From positions 1 through 62,014 of the forward strand of contig CAYUAI010000017.1 of the NCBI GenBank assembly GCA_964442745.1: a stretch of 62,014 nt of DNA. Reading direction: 5' to 3'. Shown one piece after another: positions 1 through 8,506 of the stretch (position 1 is its first letter; each line of letters begins with the position of its first letter). This stretch comes from CAYUAI01 sp964442745. Lineage in GTDB: Bacteria; Pseudomonadota; Gammaproteobacteria; S012-40. A program made the translations under genes and the position numbers. A model generated the notes under the pieces. The model did not search any database. It was not told where the DNA came from and saw only the letters and a list, made by a program, of their open reading frames with translations.

Positions 1-104
1 AGCAAGGCAAAAACCTCTAAAAAAGGTATCTATTTAATCCGGTCACGCCATAATATACCATGAAAAAACAAAGTGGCTTACCCTCGTTAATAATAATTAT
101 CAAT

Positions 105-509
105 CGTATTTAGAACTGCTGCCTTTAGAGGGTTGGGCCGGATAACGTTGATGGTTATACCAACAAGACGGGGTTTCCGCTGCAAGCCGAGGACCCGCTG
201 GTATATAATAGATTTCTTGCCGGTGAGGGCCATTAACGTGGTTTGGCGGTGGGGTTGAAAAATGATATCGCACAAATGGTTGATTTGGTTGAGATTTTTA
301 ATTTTAGTATCAATGAGCAATGTCGTGAATATGAGGATCTAAAGCTTTTTATTCAGGCGAATAAGCCGGTTTTTAATGTCGAGTAGGCGGCAACATATGT
401 TGAAAATAAGGGGCTGAGGCGTGACTTATGTGACAGTGCGATGAAGCGTGGTTTTTATACCATGGTGATGTCGCTTAATCTTGATGATACGTTTCGCAAT
501 GAGTTGTGA
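105..509 (+). pseudogene. Degraded glycoside hydrolase family 114 (endo-alpha-1,4-polygalactosaminidase-like)
   Basis: Reading the frame that contains 144-146, the translation gives PDNVDGYTNKTGFPL, then YNRFLA, RGLAVGLKND, FSINEQC and AMKRGFYTMVMSLNLD. This succession is characteristic of the C-terminal half of GH114 / DUF297 (TM1410-like) proteins. The frame is interrupted by TAA at 234-236, where the family normally has Lys in an HKRG context, and by TAG at 384-386, where it has an aromatic after FN-E. It ends at TGA 507-509. Upstream of about 135 the similarity decays and another stop lies at 126-128. No start codon or N-terminal half remains. Family members act on galactosamine-containing polysaccharides, but this copy cannot make a working enzyme. 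The family call rests on motif memory, not on an alignment. Confidence 0.7.
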
Positions 510-531
510 GTAAGTGCTGGGGAGAAAATGC

Positions 532-984
532 ATGCAAATTTGGGTGGATGCGGATGCATGTCCTCATGTGATCAAAGAAATTCTTTTTCGTGCGGTACAG
601 AGAGTTAAGGTTTCGCTGATTTTGGTGGCAAACCGACCTTTGCAAGCGCCGCCTTCAAAATATATCAAAACCTGCCAGGTGGCCAGTGGTTTTGATGTGG
701 CGGATAACCTAATTGTGCAGCAAGTGCAATGCGGTGATTTAGTTATCACGGCAGATATTCCGTTAGCCGCTCAAGTCATCGATAAAGAAGGTTATGCTCT
801 GAATCCACGGGGTGAGTTTTATACAGCGGCAAATATTGCTCAGCGATTAAGTATGCGCAATTTTATGGAAGAACTGCGCAGCAGCGGTGTCAATACGGGT
901 GGGCCAGCGGCATTTCACTTGCGGGACCGCCAAGCGTTTGCCAATCAGCTCGATCGTTTTTTAGTAAAGCAGGCTCAAGATTAA
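532..984 (+). CDS. UPF0178 (YaiI/YqxD) family protein
   Basis: A 150-residue protein of the YaiI/YqxD family, whose members carry a PIN/NYN-like nuclease-type fold but have no established reaction. The N-terminus MQIWVDADACP is the family hallmark. Later conserved pieces are KYIKTCQVASGFDVADN, DLVITADIPLAAQ and NTGGPAAF near the C-terminus. An upstream in-frame GTG at 514 would add six residues. ATG 532 is preferred because homologues begin exactly at MQIWVD and a GGGGAGA ribosome site lies at 518-524. Length is normal for the family. It follows the GH114 remnant and is convergent with the AarF-family gene, with about 40 bases between the stops and no clear hairpin. Confidence 0.85.
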   Translation: MQIWVDADACPHVIKEILFRAVQRVKVSLILVANRPLQAPPSKYIKTCQVASGFDVADNLIVQQVQCGDLVITADIPLAAQVIDKEGYALNPRGEFYTAANIAQRLSMRNFMEELRSSGVNTGGPAAFHLRDRQAFANQLDRFLVKQAQD

Positions 985-1022
985 GGAATGGGCATGGAAT
1001 AACTTCTCTGTTTGTTAGACAC

Positions 1023-2702
1023 TTAATTTCTTTTTTTATTACGGCTAGAAAGTAAAATCCAGAAACCGCCAAAGGCGGCACCGACAAAACCAATGACGCC
1101 CAAGGCGGGTAAGCCAAACAAGCTTGGTCCACCTTGCACTGTCATTGCAATGGAACTGCCAATAATTAATGCTGCCGTGATTAAGCCGATGGTTAGGCGG
1201 CTTGCCGCTCGGTCTAGCTGGTCTCCAAAGCGTTCTAGGCGAGTTAAGTCCACATGGACTTGCAGATGACCACGGCGGGCAGCACTTAATAGGCGGCGCA
1301 GATCTTGTGGTAGATTGGTAACAACGTCGAGTATTTCAAGTAAATTATGCCAGCTTCGTTTGGCAATCGCATCGGGTGCATAACGTTCTACGAAGGCACG
1401 TTGTAAATAGGGGGTGGCTGTTGCGACCAAGTCAAATTCAGGATCTAATTGTTTGCCGAGACCTTCTAGGGTAATAAACGACTTGAATAATAACGCGAGA
1501 TCGGATGGTAGTGACAGGTGATAATCTCTTAGTAGGACCGTTAGATCTGATAACATGCCGGTGAGTCTGAGGTGCTTTAACGGTACACTGTGATAGTGAT
1601 CAATGAAGGCATCCACATCCGTGGATAAATTTTGTATATCGATTGAAATATCATTTGACCACTCCATTAAAACATCAACCACATCGTTGGCATTTTGTTT
1701 GACTAGTCCGTATAAAAGACGGATTACCTGTTGACGTCGAATGTCTGATAAACGACCTACCATACCAAAATCAATGAAGGCAATACGGTTTTCAGCGAGG
1801 TAAAAGACATTACCAGGATGTGGGTCCGCATGAAAAAAACCATCGACCAATATCATCTGAAAGATCGCATTGGCACCGTGTTTTGCTAATAATTTACGAT
1901 CCAGGCCACTTTTTTCTAAGGTGGTTATGTCGCGACCAGGAATGCCAGAGATGTATTCCTGAACATTTAACCGTTCATTGGTCCATTGCCAATATATTTC
2001 AGGGATGACGATATGGGGGTTTTCGCGAAATTTTGTGGCAATGCGTTCTGCATTACGGCATTCCACGGCTAAATCCAGCTCACGGCGTAAAGAGCGAGAA
2101 AATTGGCGAATAATTTGGGTGGGATGATAATGTTTAAGTTCTGTAATTTCTTTTTCAGCAATTTCAGAAAAACGTTGCAGTAACCGCAAATCCGCATTTA
2201 TTTTTTCATGAATTCCTGGGCGCAGTATTTTTAAAATGACTTGAGTCCCATCATGTAGTTGGGCGCGATGTACTTGTGCCATGGAAGCGGCGGCGAGTGC
2301 TTTAGTTTCCAGGTGGGTAAACAGGTTTTCTAACGGTTCACCGAGATCTTCTTCTAATTGTGGTCGAAGTTTTTCAAAAGGTTCGGAAGGAAGTTGATCT
2401 TGAAGTTTTTCAAATTCGGCAATCCAGTCAGGGGTAAACAAATCGATACGTGTTGCTAGTATTTGACCGAGCTTAATAAATGTGGGTCCGAGGTCTTGCA
2501 GCGCTTTTGAGACACGTTCGGGTGATTCCATGTGCTTCAGCAGTTCTGTGTTTTTCCAGTTCAGTACTTTGCCAGCTCGCTCTAAGGCCAAATTTAACCC
2601 TAAGCGTTGCACTATATCGCCAAATCCATAACGAATAAGTATGGTGGCAATATCTTGGAGTCGGCCGAGATCTCTGGCGGCACTGAGTCCTTCCCAGAAC
2701 AT
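1023..2702 (-). CDS. ABC1/AarF/UbiB-family atypical kinase
   Basis: A 559-residue membrane-associated ABC1-family protein. Relatives such as UbiB and Coq8 are atypical kinases/ATPases that support ubiquinone biosynthesis. Visible motifs are KLGQ at about residues 77-80 (the KxGQ motif unique to ABC1), the Ala-rich nucleotide loop AAASMAQVH around 137-145, the lysine of VILKILRPG near 158, HADPHPGN and DFGMVGRLS. Two hydrophobic segments at about 500-550 would form the C-terminal hairpin anchor. Canonical ubiB sits beside ubiE and ubiJ, whereas this gene stands alone. It may be a second AarF paralogue, so no symbol is given. It is transcribed divergently from the msh cluster across 2703-3169. 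Confidence 0.85.
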   Translation of the reverse strand: MFWEGLSAARDLGRLQDIATILIRYGFGDIVQRLGLNLALERAGKVLNWKNTELLKHMESPERVSKALQDLGPTFIKLGQILATRIDLFTPDWIAEFEKLQDQLPSEPFEKLRPQLEEDLGEPLENLFTHLETKALAAASMAQVHRAQLHDGTQVILKILRPGIHEKINADLRLLQRFSEIAEKEITELKHYHPTQIIRQFSRSLRRELDLAVECRNAERIATKFRENPHIVIPEIYWQWTNERLNVQEYISGIPGRDITTLEKSGLDRKLLAKHGANAIFQMILVDGFFHADPHPGNVFYLAENRIAFIDFGMVGRLSDIRRQQVIRLLYGLVKQNANDVVDVLMEWSNDISIDIQNLSTDVDAFIDHYHSVPLKHLRLTGMLSDLTVLLRDYHLSLPSDLALLFKSFITLEGLGKQLDPEFDLVATATPYLQRAFVERYAPDAIAKRSWHNLLEILDVVTNLPQDLRRLLSAARRGHLQVHVDLTRLERFGDQLDRAASRLTIGLITAALIIGSSIAMTVQGGPSLFGLPALGVIGFVGAAFGGFWILLSSRNKKRN

Positions 2703-3169
2703 TAGGCGTTATGGTCCTGTCGGCTAAATGGCGGTGGATAATTCACTCTAGTTTTACCTATTAATATTTAGTGTGGGTCTGTGTGTTTTTGTGATAAGCG
2801 GGTGATTATTTAATCGCTTTAAGCGTAAGTCAAGTTTTGCATATTTGCGACTTATCGCCGAGTTGCAAGAGTATAGCAGTGCTTGTGGCTGTGATCACGT
2901 TGCTATTTGTTCCATTGGACAGATTGTGGCCTAAATAGGATATTTAAGATACCAGAAAGTTATGCCGATATGGGGAAAACTAATGGATTAACTTAATTTT
3001 AGAAAGAAGGAGGTCAAATAATAATGTACCTAGCACACACTTTAGGTGGCAACAACCTCCTGTTAGAAATACGCCGAATCGTTGCTTTTTCTTCGTATGA
3101 TTGGTTCTTTACGCGATGAAATTTTCATTAATGGTGTTTCGCAAGCGAAAGGAAAGGTGACGACGAATC
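2703..3169. other. Intergenic region between the AarF gene and the msh cluster
   Basis: 467 bases between divergent genes. It must carry the promoters for both directions, but I cannot pick a convincing -35/-10 pair. The right half contains a very strong Shine-Dalgarno sequence followed by a 31-codon open frame (annotated separately). No tRNA-like structure or repeat was seen in the rest. Confidence 0.5.
3024..3119 (+). CDS. Putative 31-residue leader peptide upstream of mshL
   Basis: ATG 3024 opens a 31-codon frame (MYLAHTLGGNN at the start) ending at TGA 3117-3119. The ribosome site is a full AAGGAGGT at 3007-3014, nine bases before the ATG, stronger than almost any other in the window. 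Inside the frame, ACCTCCT at 3055-3061 is the exact complement of AGGAGGT at 3008-3014. The transcript could therefore fold to hide its own ribosome site. The frame ends 50 bases before mshL. This fits a leader or attenuator ahead of the pilus operon. I recognise no homologue and translation is unproven. Confidence 0.4.
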   Translation: MYLAHTLGGNNLLLEIRRIVAFSSYDWFFTR

Positions 3170-4942
3170 ATGCCTAGCTATGTGATATTTCTGTTCGTTG
3201 TGTTACTAGGGGTTGGGTGTGCCGCCACAAGAGCACCGCTGTACTCCGTGGGGCACTTGAATTCTCCTCCGGATGAAGTGGCAGAAAATATTCCTTTGCC
3301 AGTGGCAAAAGCTCCCTATTTACCCTTGCCAGAAACAACGCCAGAGCCGGAGTTGTATACCGTCGTAGTTAATGAAGTGCCTTTAAAAGAATTACTTTTT
3401 GCGCTGGCTCGGGATGCGAATATGAACGTAGATATTCATCCCGACATTGATGGTACGGTGACGATCAATGCGGTTAAGCAGACAATGGTGCAAATTCTTA
3501 ACCGTATTGCCGAGCAAATTTCTCTTCATTATGTGATTGAAAATGATAATTTAGCGATTTCACCGGATGTTCCTTTTTTTCGCATTTACCAAGTTAACTA
3601 TGTCAATATGTCAAGAAGTAGCATGAATACCGTCAGTGTGGCGACAAAAATTTCCACCACCGGCGGGAGTGTGCGAGGTAAGGGGCAAGGTGGTAACGGT
3701 GGTGTTACCACTGGTAATATTTCGTCAACGTCCGTCACTAGTACGTCGAGCAACACGTTTTGGAAGACCTTGATTGAAAACATCGAGGCTCTTGTCGTAG
3801 AGCCAGCGGTATCTCAGTCCATGCCGGAAACCAATGAGGCGGAAAAAAACAACCCAGCGAATGCAGCTAACCTAGGTAGTATTGCTAAGTCGTTGAGTCA
3901 GCCGAGTGGCCGTGATCGTGCTGAAAAAAAGAGTAAACAGTCGTCAGCAATTAATGTGATTGCCAATCCGTTGAGCGGTATTATTAGCGTCAAAGCTACC
4001 CATCGTAAGCATCGAGATGTGCAAATGTTTATCGATCAGGTGTTAGCGAGTGCGCAGCGGCAAGTATTGATTGAAGCGACGATTGTTGAAGTAGAATTAG
4101 ATGACCGATATCAGGCCGGTGTGGACTGGGAATGGTTATCTCAACAAGGTGATAATCAATTAAATGTGGTTTCCAATGTGTTAGGGGGTAATTTGGGAAC
4201 GCCTCCGGCTTTTTTATTTAAAATGGCGCGTAATACTAAGAATCTTAATATTATGAGTAGCGTTCGAATGTTGGAGACGTTTGGTGACGCCAAAGTATTG
4301 TCGAGCCCAAAAATCATTGCATTGAATAATCAAACGGCGTTGCTCAAAGTCGTCGACGAAAAAGTATATTTTAATGTTTCGGTGGAAATCCAAGAAGATC
4401 AAGATACCAATCAACGGCGTCAGACCTATAACACGGATATTCGCACGGTGCCGGTGGGAATTATCATGAGTGTGACGCCGCAGATTAATAAAAATGGCAA
4501 CGTTACGATGAATATTAGGCCAACGATTACTCGCATCACTGGCTTTGTGGCAGATCCGACGCCGCGTTTGCAAGCCGCTGCATTTGGCCAGAACGCGACT
4601 TTTGAAAATCTGATTCCCGAAATTCAAGTGCGTGAAATGGAATCTCTGCTGCAGGTGCGTGATGGTCAAACGGTTGTGCTGGGTGGTTTAATGCAGAATA
4701 AAACGGATAAAAATACCAAAGGTATTCCCTTTTTATCAAGCTTACCCTTTGTGGGTAATTTATTTAGCTATCGTAATGACGGTTTTTCTAAAACCGAACT
4801 TGTTATTTTTTTACGACCGATGGTGGTTCGAAGACCTGACATCAATACCGACTTAAGAGAATTTCGACGGTTTTTACCCAGCGTCAGTGACGTGAATAAA
4901 AATAAGCTAAATACCTTAGAGAGCCAGAGTGAAAAACCATGA
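3170..4942 (+). CDS. mshL: MSHA-type pilus secretin MshL
   Basis: A 590-residue outer-membrane secretin, the pore through which a type IV (MSHA-type) pilus crosses the outer membrane. The N-terminus is a lipoprotein signal (LLGVGC, lipid Cys 17). A secretin N-type domain follows at about residues 60-130 (VVNEVPLKELLFALARDANMN). A Ser/Thr/Gly-rich linker covers roughly 155-195. The C-terminal secretin domain spans about 290-570 with DAKVLSSPKIIALNNQTA, VPVGIIMSVTPQIN and VRDGQTVVLGGLM. The length suits MshL. The stop overlaps the next start by four bases (ATGA), so the two are translationally coupled. A PilQ/GspD assignment is possible, but the neighbours favour MshL. Confidence 0.85.
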   Translation: MPSYVIFLFVVLLGVGCAATRAPLYSVGHLNSPPDEVAENIPLPVAKAPYLPLPETTPEPELYTVVVNEVPLKELLFALARDANMNVDIHPDIDGTVTINAVKQTMVQILNRIAEQISLHYVIENDNLAISPDVPFFRIYQVNYVNMSRSSMNTVSVATKISTTGGSVRGKGQGGNGGVTTGNISSTSVTSTSSNTFWKTLIENIEALVVEPAVSQSMPETNEAEKNNPANAANLGSIAKSLSQPSGRDRAEKKSKQSSAINVIANPLSGIISVKATHRKHRDVQMFIDQVLASAQRQVLIEATIVEVELDDRYQAGVDWEWLSQQGDNQLNVVSNVLGGNLGTPPAFLFKMARNTKNLNIMSSVRMLETFGDAKVLSSPKIIALNNQTALLKVVDEKVYFNVSVEIQEDQDTNQRRQTYNTDIRTVPVGIIMSVTPQINKNGNVTMNIRPTITRITGFVADPTPRLQAAAFGQNATFENLIPEIQVREMESLLQVRDGQTVVLGGLMQNKTDKNTKGIPFLSSLPFVGNLFSYRNDGFSKTELVIFLRPMVVRRPDINTDLREFRRFLPSVSDVNKNKLNTLESQSEKP

Positions 4943-6771
4943 GCGTGTTGATGGGTGCGCTAAAAAAAGCGGCGCAGGGAAAAAATAAAAAAACTCATCA
5001 TGGAGACACTTTTCCGGTAGCGCATGAGATCAATGCCAATGGATTCACAGACGGCAATGCGGCACTTTGTTTAGTGGATGAGATAACTCATTATTCTGAT
5101 GATACGAAACAAGCGAGAGAGGTTTCGGAGTTATTATTGGACTCTGAGGCATTAGAAAAAGAGTTGGAGAGTATTGTGGCTGGAAGTCATGGTTGGAGAA
5201 GGTCGGCTGAGCTTGATGGTCAATTAGATGAGAAAATAGTCGATTCTTTAGGCGAAACGCATTTATCTTTGGCGTTAAATCTGATTGATAGCCCCTCGAT
5301 TCAAGAGCAATCATCGACGATGCCAGAGAAGATGATGTCCGAGGAAATGAGGTTAGCGAGTGAGGGGGGCGTACCGTCTTTTCGCATGGATGACGATGTA
5401 AATCACAGTCAGCTTGATATTAACATGATGTCTGTTTTTGATGAAAATTCGACGGAGGAGGCATCATCGCAGGCCGAAGAAAGTGTGCTAAGTGCCTTGC
5501 CGGTGTCAGTAGAAAATACATTGTCATTATATAATGATAGCGAACAACATGTTGACGTCGTCAAACCCATTGAAACCCTGAAAGATGACAAGCCAGCGCC
5601 CGTTATTTCTAATTCTGAAGACACACTCAATCGCACTACAGCCGATGCGGTTTTACCCGCGGATAAACCACCGGCTGCTCGACAAAAAAGCAAATATCGT
5701 TGGTATGGCTTGTTCGCTTCCGTTGTCATGCTTGTGGTCGCTCTTGGTGGTGGATATGTGTATTATGAGCTTAATGCGAGTGCTTTTACTCCAGCGATCG
5801 CTTTGCCTAAAAACATTGATTTAAACCATCGTGCTCCATTATTAGCAGTAGAAACGACCGTTGATATCGCTGCAGAAAATCTGCTCGCGGCTTCGTCGGA
5901 AGATGAACGTATGGCCAATGATAATCCCTTAGTATTCTTGCCGAAAGTGATTCAGTCTAACAAGGTCACTGCCTCTCCTAAGCCATCAATTGTACCGAAA
6001 GCTAGGGTGCAGCAGCCAACAACAGAGATTTCTTCTGAAAAAAAACCATCTAAACGCGCTACTTTGAGACCGAGTAAAAATATTATAGCCAAAAAATCTT
6101 CACTAGCCACCGACGCAGATAATAAACATATCAAGCCACATGTCACTGACTCGACAATATCGAGTATTTCTATCAAAAGTGAAACACCTGCTTCAATTCA
6201 CATCCTTTTATTAGCTGGCTATCACGCTTATCAGCGAAGTGATATGGTCACCGCTCGCACTCGTTACCAGGCGGTATTACAACGGAAAAATAAAAATCGT
6301 GATGCGATGCTAGGGTTAGCGGCCATTGCCTTGCGTGAAAAAAATTATACGATGGCGCAAGACTATTATACGCGGTTATTGCGAGCTAATCCGTCCGACA
6401 ATGTCGCGCGAGGTGGATTAGTTAGCTTGTTAGGTGAATTAGCCCCGGAGCAAGCAGAAAGTGAATTAAAAATATTATTAAATCAGGCGCCTGATGCGGC
6501 TTATTTGTATTTTTCCCTGGGTAATATTTATGTGTCTCAATCCCGATGGGCGGATGCACAGCAAGCCTTTTTTAAATCGTATTCGGCAGATAGAGATAAT
6601 GCTGATTATGTTTATAACCTGGCGGTGAGTCTTGATTTTTTAGGGGAGCACAAAACCGCGCTAAATTATTATCGTGAAGCCGTAATATTGGCAGAGCGTA
6701 AAATTATGAGTTTTGATCTATCGGCGGTAGAGAATCGAATCCATCGCTTGCTGCGCATTGTGGGAGGATAA
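4939..6771 (+). CDS. mshN: MshN-like TPR protein with one membrane span
   Basis: A 610-residue bitopic protein. Residues 1-250 are acidic, polar and probably disordered cytoplasmic sequence. A single membrane span lies at about 255-276 (GLFASVVMLVVALGGGYVYY). A Lys/Ser/Pro-rich periplasmic linker follows. TPR repeats occupy about 417-600 (LLLAGYHAYQRSDMVTAR, AMLGLAAIALREKNYTMA, YFSLGNIYVSQSRWADAQ). This is the layout of MshN, a periplasmic TPR protein of MSHA pilus loci. It overlaps mshL by four bases and lies five bases before mshE. The mshM ATPase normally found between mshL and mshN is missing here. The name rests on architecture and context more than on sequence identity. Confidence 0.65.
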   Translation: MSVLMGALKKAAQGKNKKTHHGDTFPVAHEINANGFTDGNAALCLVDEITHYSDDTKQAREVSELLLDSEALEKELESIVAGSHGWRRSAELDGQLDEKIVDSLGETHLSLALNLIDSPSIQEQSSTMPEKMMSEEMRLASEGGVPSFRMDDDVNHSQLDINMMSVFDENSTEEASSQAEESVLSALPVSVENTLSLYNDSEQHVDVVKPIETLKDDKPAPVISNSEDTLNRTTADAVLPADKPPAARQKSKYRWYGLFASVVMLVVALGGGYVYYELNASAFTPAIALPKNIDLNHRAPLLAVETTVDIAAENLLAASSEDERMANDNPLVFLPKVIQSNKVTASPKPSIVPKARVQQPTTEISSEKKPSKRATLRPSKNIIAKKSSLATDADNKHIKPHVTDSTISSISIKSETPASIHILLLAGYHAYQRSDMVTARTRYQAVLQRKNKNRDAMLGLAAIALREKNYTMAQDYYTRLLRANPSDNVARGGLVSLLGELAPEQAESELKILLNQAPDAAYLYFSLGNIYVSQSRWADAQQAFFKSYSADRDNADYVYNLAVSLDFLGEHKTALNYYREAVILAERKIMSFDLSAVENRIHRLLRIVGG

Positions 6772-6776
6772 TTTGA

Positions 6777-8489
6777 ATGAGCAATGGGCGGCCAATGCGT
6801 CTTGGCGATAAACTGCTAGATGAAGGCTTGATTACTCCAGATCAGTTACGGATCGCATTAACGGAGCAAAAAAGAACAAAAGAACCATTAGGTAAGCTGT
6901 TTATATCGCTTGGTTTTGTTACGGATGCGGTGATTCGTGATGCGCTTGGAGAGGCCTCCGGGCAAGATAGTATCGACTTAACTAAAGTTTTGGCCGATGG
7001 TGAGGCGATAAAGCTTATTTCAAAGCCTTTAGCGCTACGCTATAAAGTAATTCCAATCACTTTTGATCGAGAGAAACATTCGCTGACTTTGGCGATGGGA
7101 GATATCTTTGATGTGGTTGCGCTTGACAAGGTGCATGCCGCACTCGGTGGCAGTATCAGTGTTATCCCGCTAGCTACGGATGAATCACAGATTGCTGATG
7201 CGATAGATCGGTTTTATGGTTTTGAGCTTTCCGTGGATGGCATTTTACACGAGCTAGAAACCGGCGAGCTTGATTATAATGCGGGGGCGGCTAGTGGTGA
7301 TGAATTTAGTCAACCACTGGTACGCTTGGTTAATGCGCTATTAGCGGATGCTGTTAAGCGAAGTGCTTCGGATATTCATTTCGAACCCGAACCAAGATTC
7401 CTGCGTGTGCGTTACCGAATTGATGGTGTGTTGCGGCAGATACGTATATTACATATTAATTATTGGGCGGGCATGGTCGTTCGTTTAAAAGTGATAGGGG
7501 ATATGAATATCGCGGAAACCCGAGCTCCGCAAGATGGCCGGGTTTCTTTAAATCTATCCGGGCATAGTGTTGATTTTAGAATATCGTCACACCCGACAAC
7601 CCATGGTGAAAATATTGTTTTACGTGTGCTTGATCGGCAAAACGGGATTGTACCGCTGGCAAAATTAGGATTGCCGCCAGAAACCTTGTCCTCGCTGGAA
7701 CTAATGATGGCGCGCCCGGAGGGTATTATTCTGGTGGTGGGTCCCACTGGTAGTGGAAAAACTACAACGCTTTATTCGGTATTAAATCATTTGAATACTG
7801 AGTCGGTGCATATCATGACACTGGAAGATCCGGTGGAGTATCCCATGACGATGATTCGTCAGACATCCGTCAATGAAGCAGCAAAAATGGATTTTGCCAA
7901 TGGTATTCGATCTATTCTTCGCCAAGACCCCGATATTATTCTAGTGGGTGAAGTGCGTGACGAAGATACTGCTGATATGGCATTTCGTGCAGCAATGACA
8001 GGGCATCGGGTTTTTTCTACGTTGCATACTAACTCTGCACTGGGTACGATTCCTCGATTATTAGATATTGGAGTGAAACCATCAATTATTGCAGGAAATA
8101 TTATCGGTGTGGTTGGACAACGATTAGTGCGTCGACTTTGCCCACACTGTAAACAACCTTACGAACCCAATGCACTTGAAAAGCGAATGATTTATTCAAC
8201 GGCGTCACGGAGTAGGATTGTGCCTATTTATCGTTCTGCCGGTTGTCGAATGTGTGATATGAGCGGTTACAAAGGCCGTGTTGCGCTGATGGAAGTCTTG
8301 CGATTTAACAGCGAAATTGATGAGCTAATCGCATCAAATAGCACCATGAGAGAATTAAAAAAAACGGCGACGGCGAATGGCTTTAAAACACTTGCAAATG
8401 ATGGCGCACGTCGGGTACGAGAAGGGGTAACCAGTTTAGAGGAGGTATCTCGAGTGGTTGATTTAACTCAATTATTGAGTGAAGACTAA
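6777..8489 (+). CDS. mshE: MSHA pilus assembly ATPase MshE (GspE/PilB family)
   Basis: A 570-residue hexameric secretion ATPase that powers pilin polymerisation from the cytoplasmic face. Residues 5-65 form an MshEN domain with two spaced repeats (RLGDKLLDEGLITPDQL and PLGKLFISLGFVTDAV). In Vibrio MshE this domain type binds c-di-GMP. The ATPase core has Walker A GPTGSGKTT (about 322-330), the Asp box LEDPVEYP, Walker B near 386 (IILVGEVRDEDTAD) and the His box TGHRVFSTLHTN. A zinc-binding tetracysteine is visible as CPHC (about 455) and CRMC (about 490). The start has a GGGAGGA site upstream. Regulation by c-di-GMP is inferred from the domain. Confidence 0.88.
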   Translation: MSNGRPMRLGDKLLDEGLITPDQLRIALTEQKRTKEPLGKLFISLGFVTDAVIRDALGEASGQDSIDLTKVLADGEAIKLISKPLALRYKVIPITFDREKHSLTLAMGDIFDVVALDKVHAALGGSISVIPLATDESQIADAIDRFYGFELSVDGILHELETGELDYNAGAASGDEFSQPLVRLVNALLADAVKRSASDIHFEPEPRFLRVRYRIDGVLRQIRILHINYWAGMVVRLKVIGDMNIAETRAPQDGRVSLNLSGHSVDFRISSHPTTHGENIVLRVLDRQNGIVPLAKLGLPPETLSSLELMMARPEGIILVVGPTGSGKTTTLYSVLNHLNTESVHIMTLEDPVEYPMTMIRQTSVNEAAKMDFANGIRSILRQDPDIILVGEVRDEDTADMAFRAAMTGHRVFSTLHTNSALGTIPRLLDIGVKPSIIAGNIIGVVGQRLVRRLCPHCKQPYEPNALEKRMIYSTASRSRIVPIYRSAGCRMCDMSGYKGRVALMEVLRFNSEIDELIASNSTMRELKKTATANGFKTLANDGARRVREGVTSLEEVSRVVDLTQLLSED

Positions 8490-8506
8490 GATGATAAAAT
8501 ACGAGT

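Noticed and set aside
4214..4669. 151-codon frame opposite mshL
   Set aside because: It overlaps the conserved secretin domain and shows no domain of its own.
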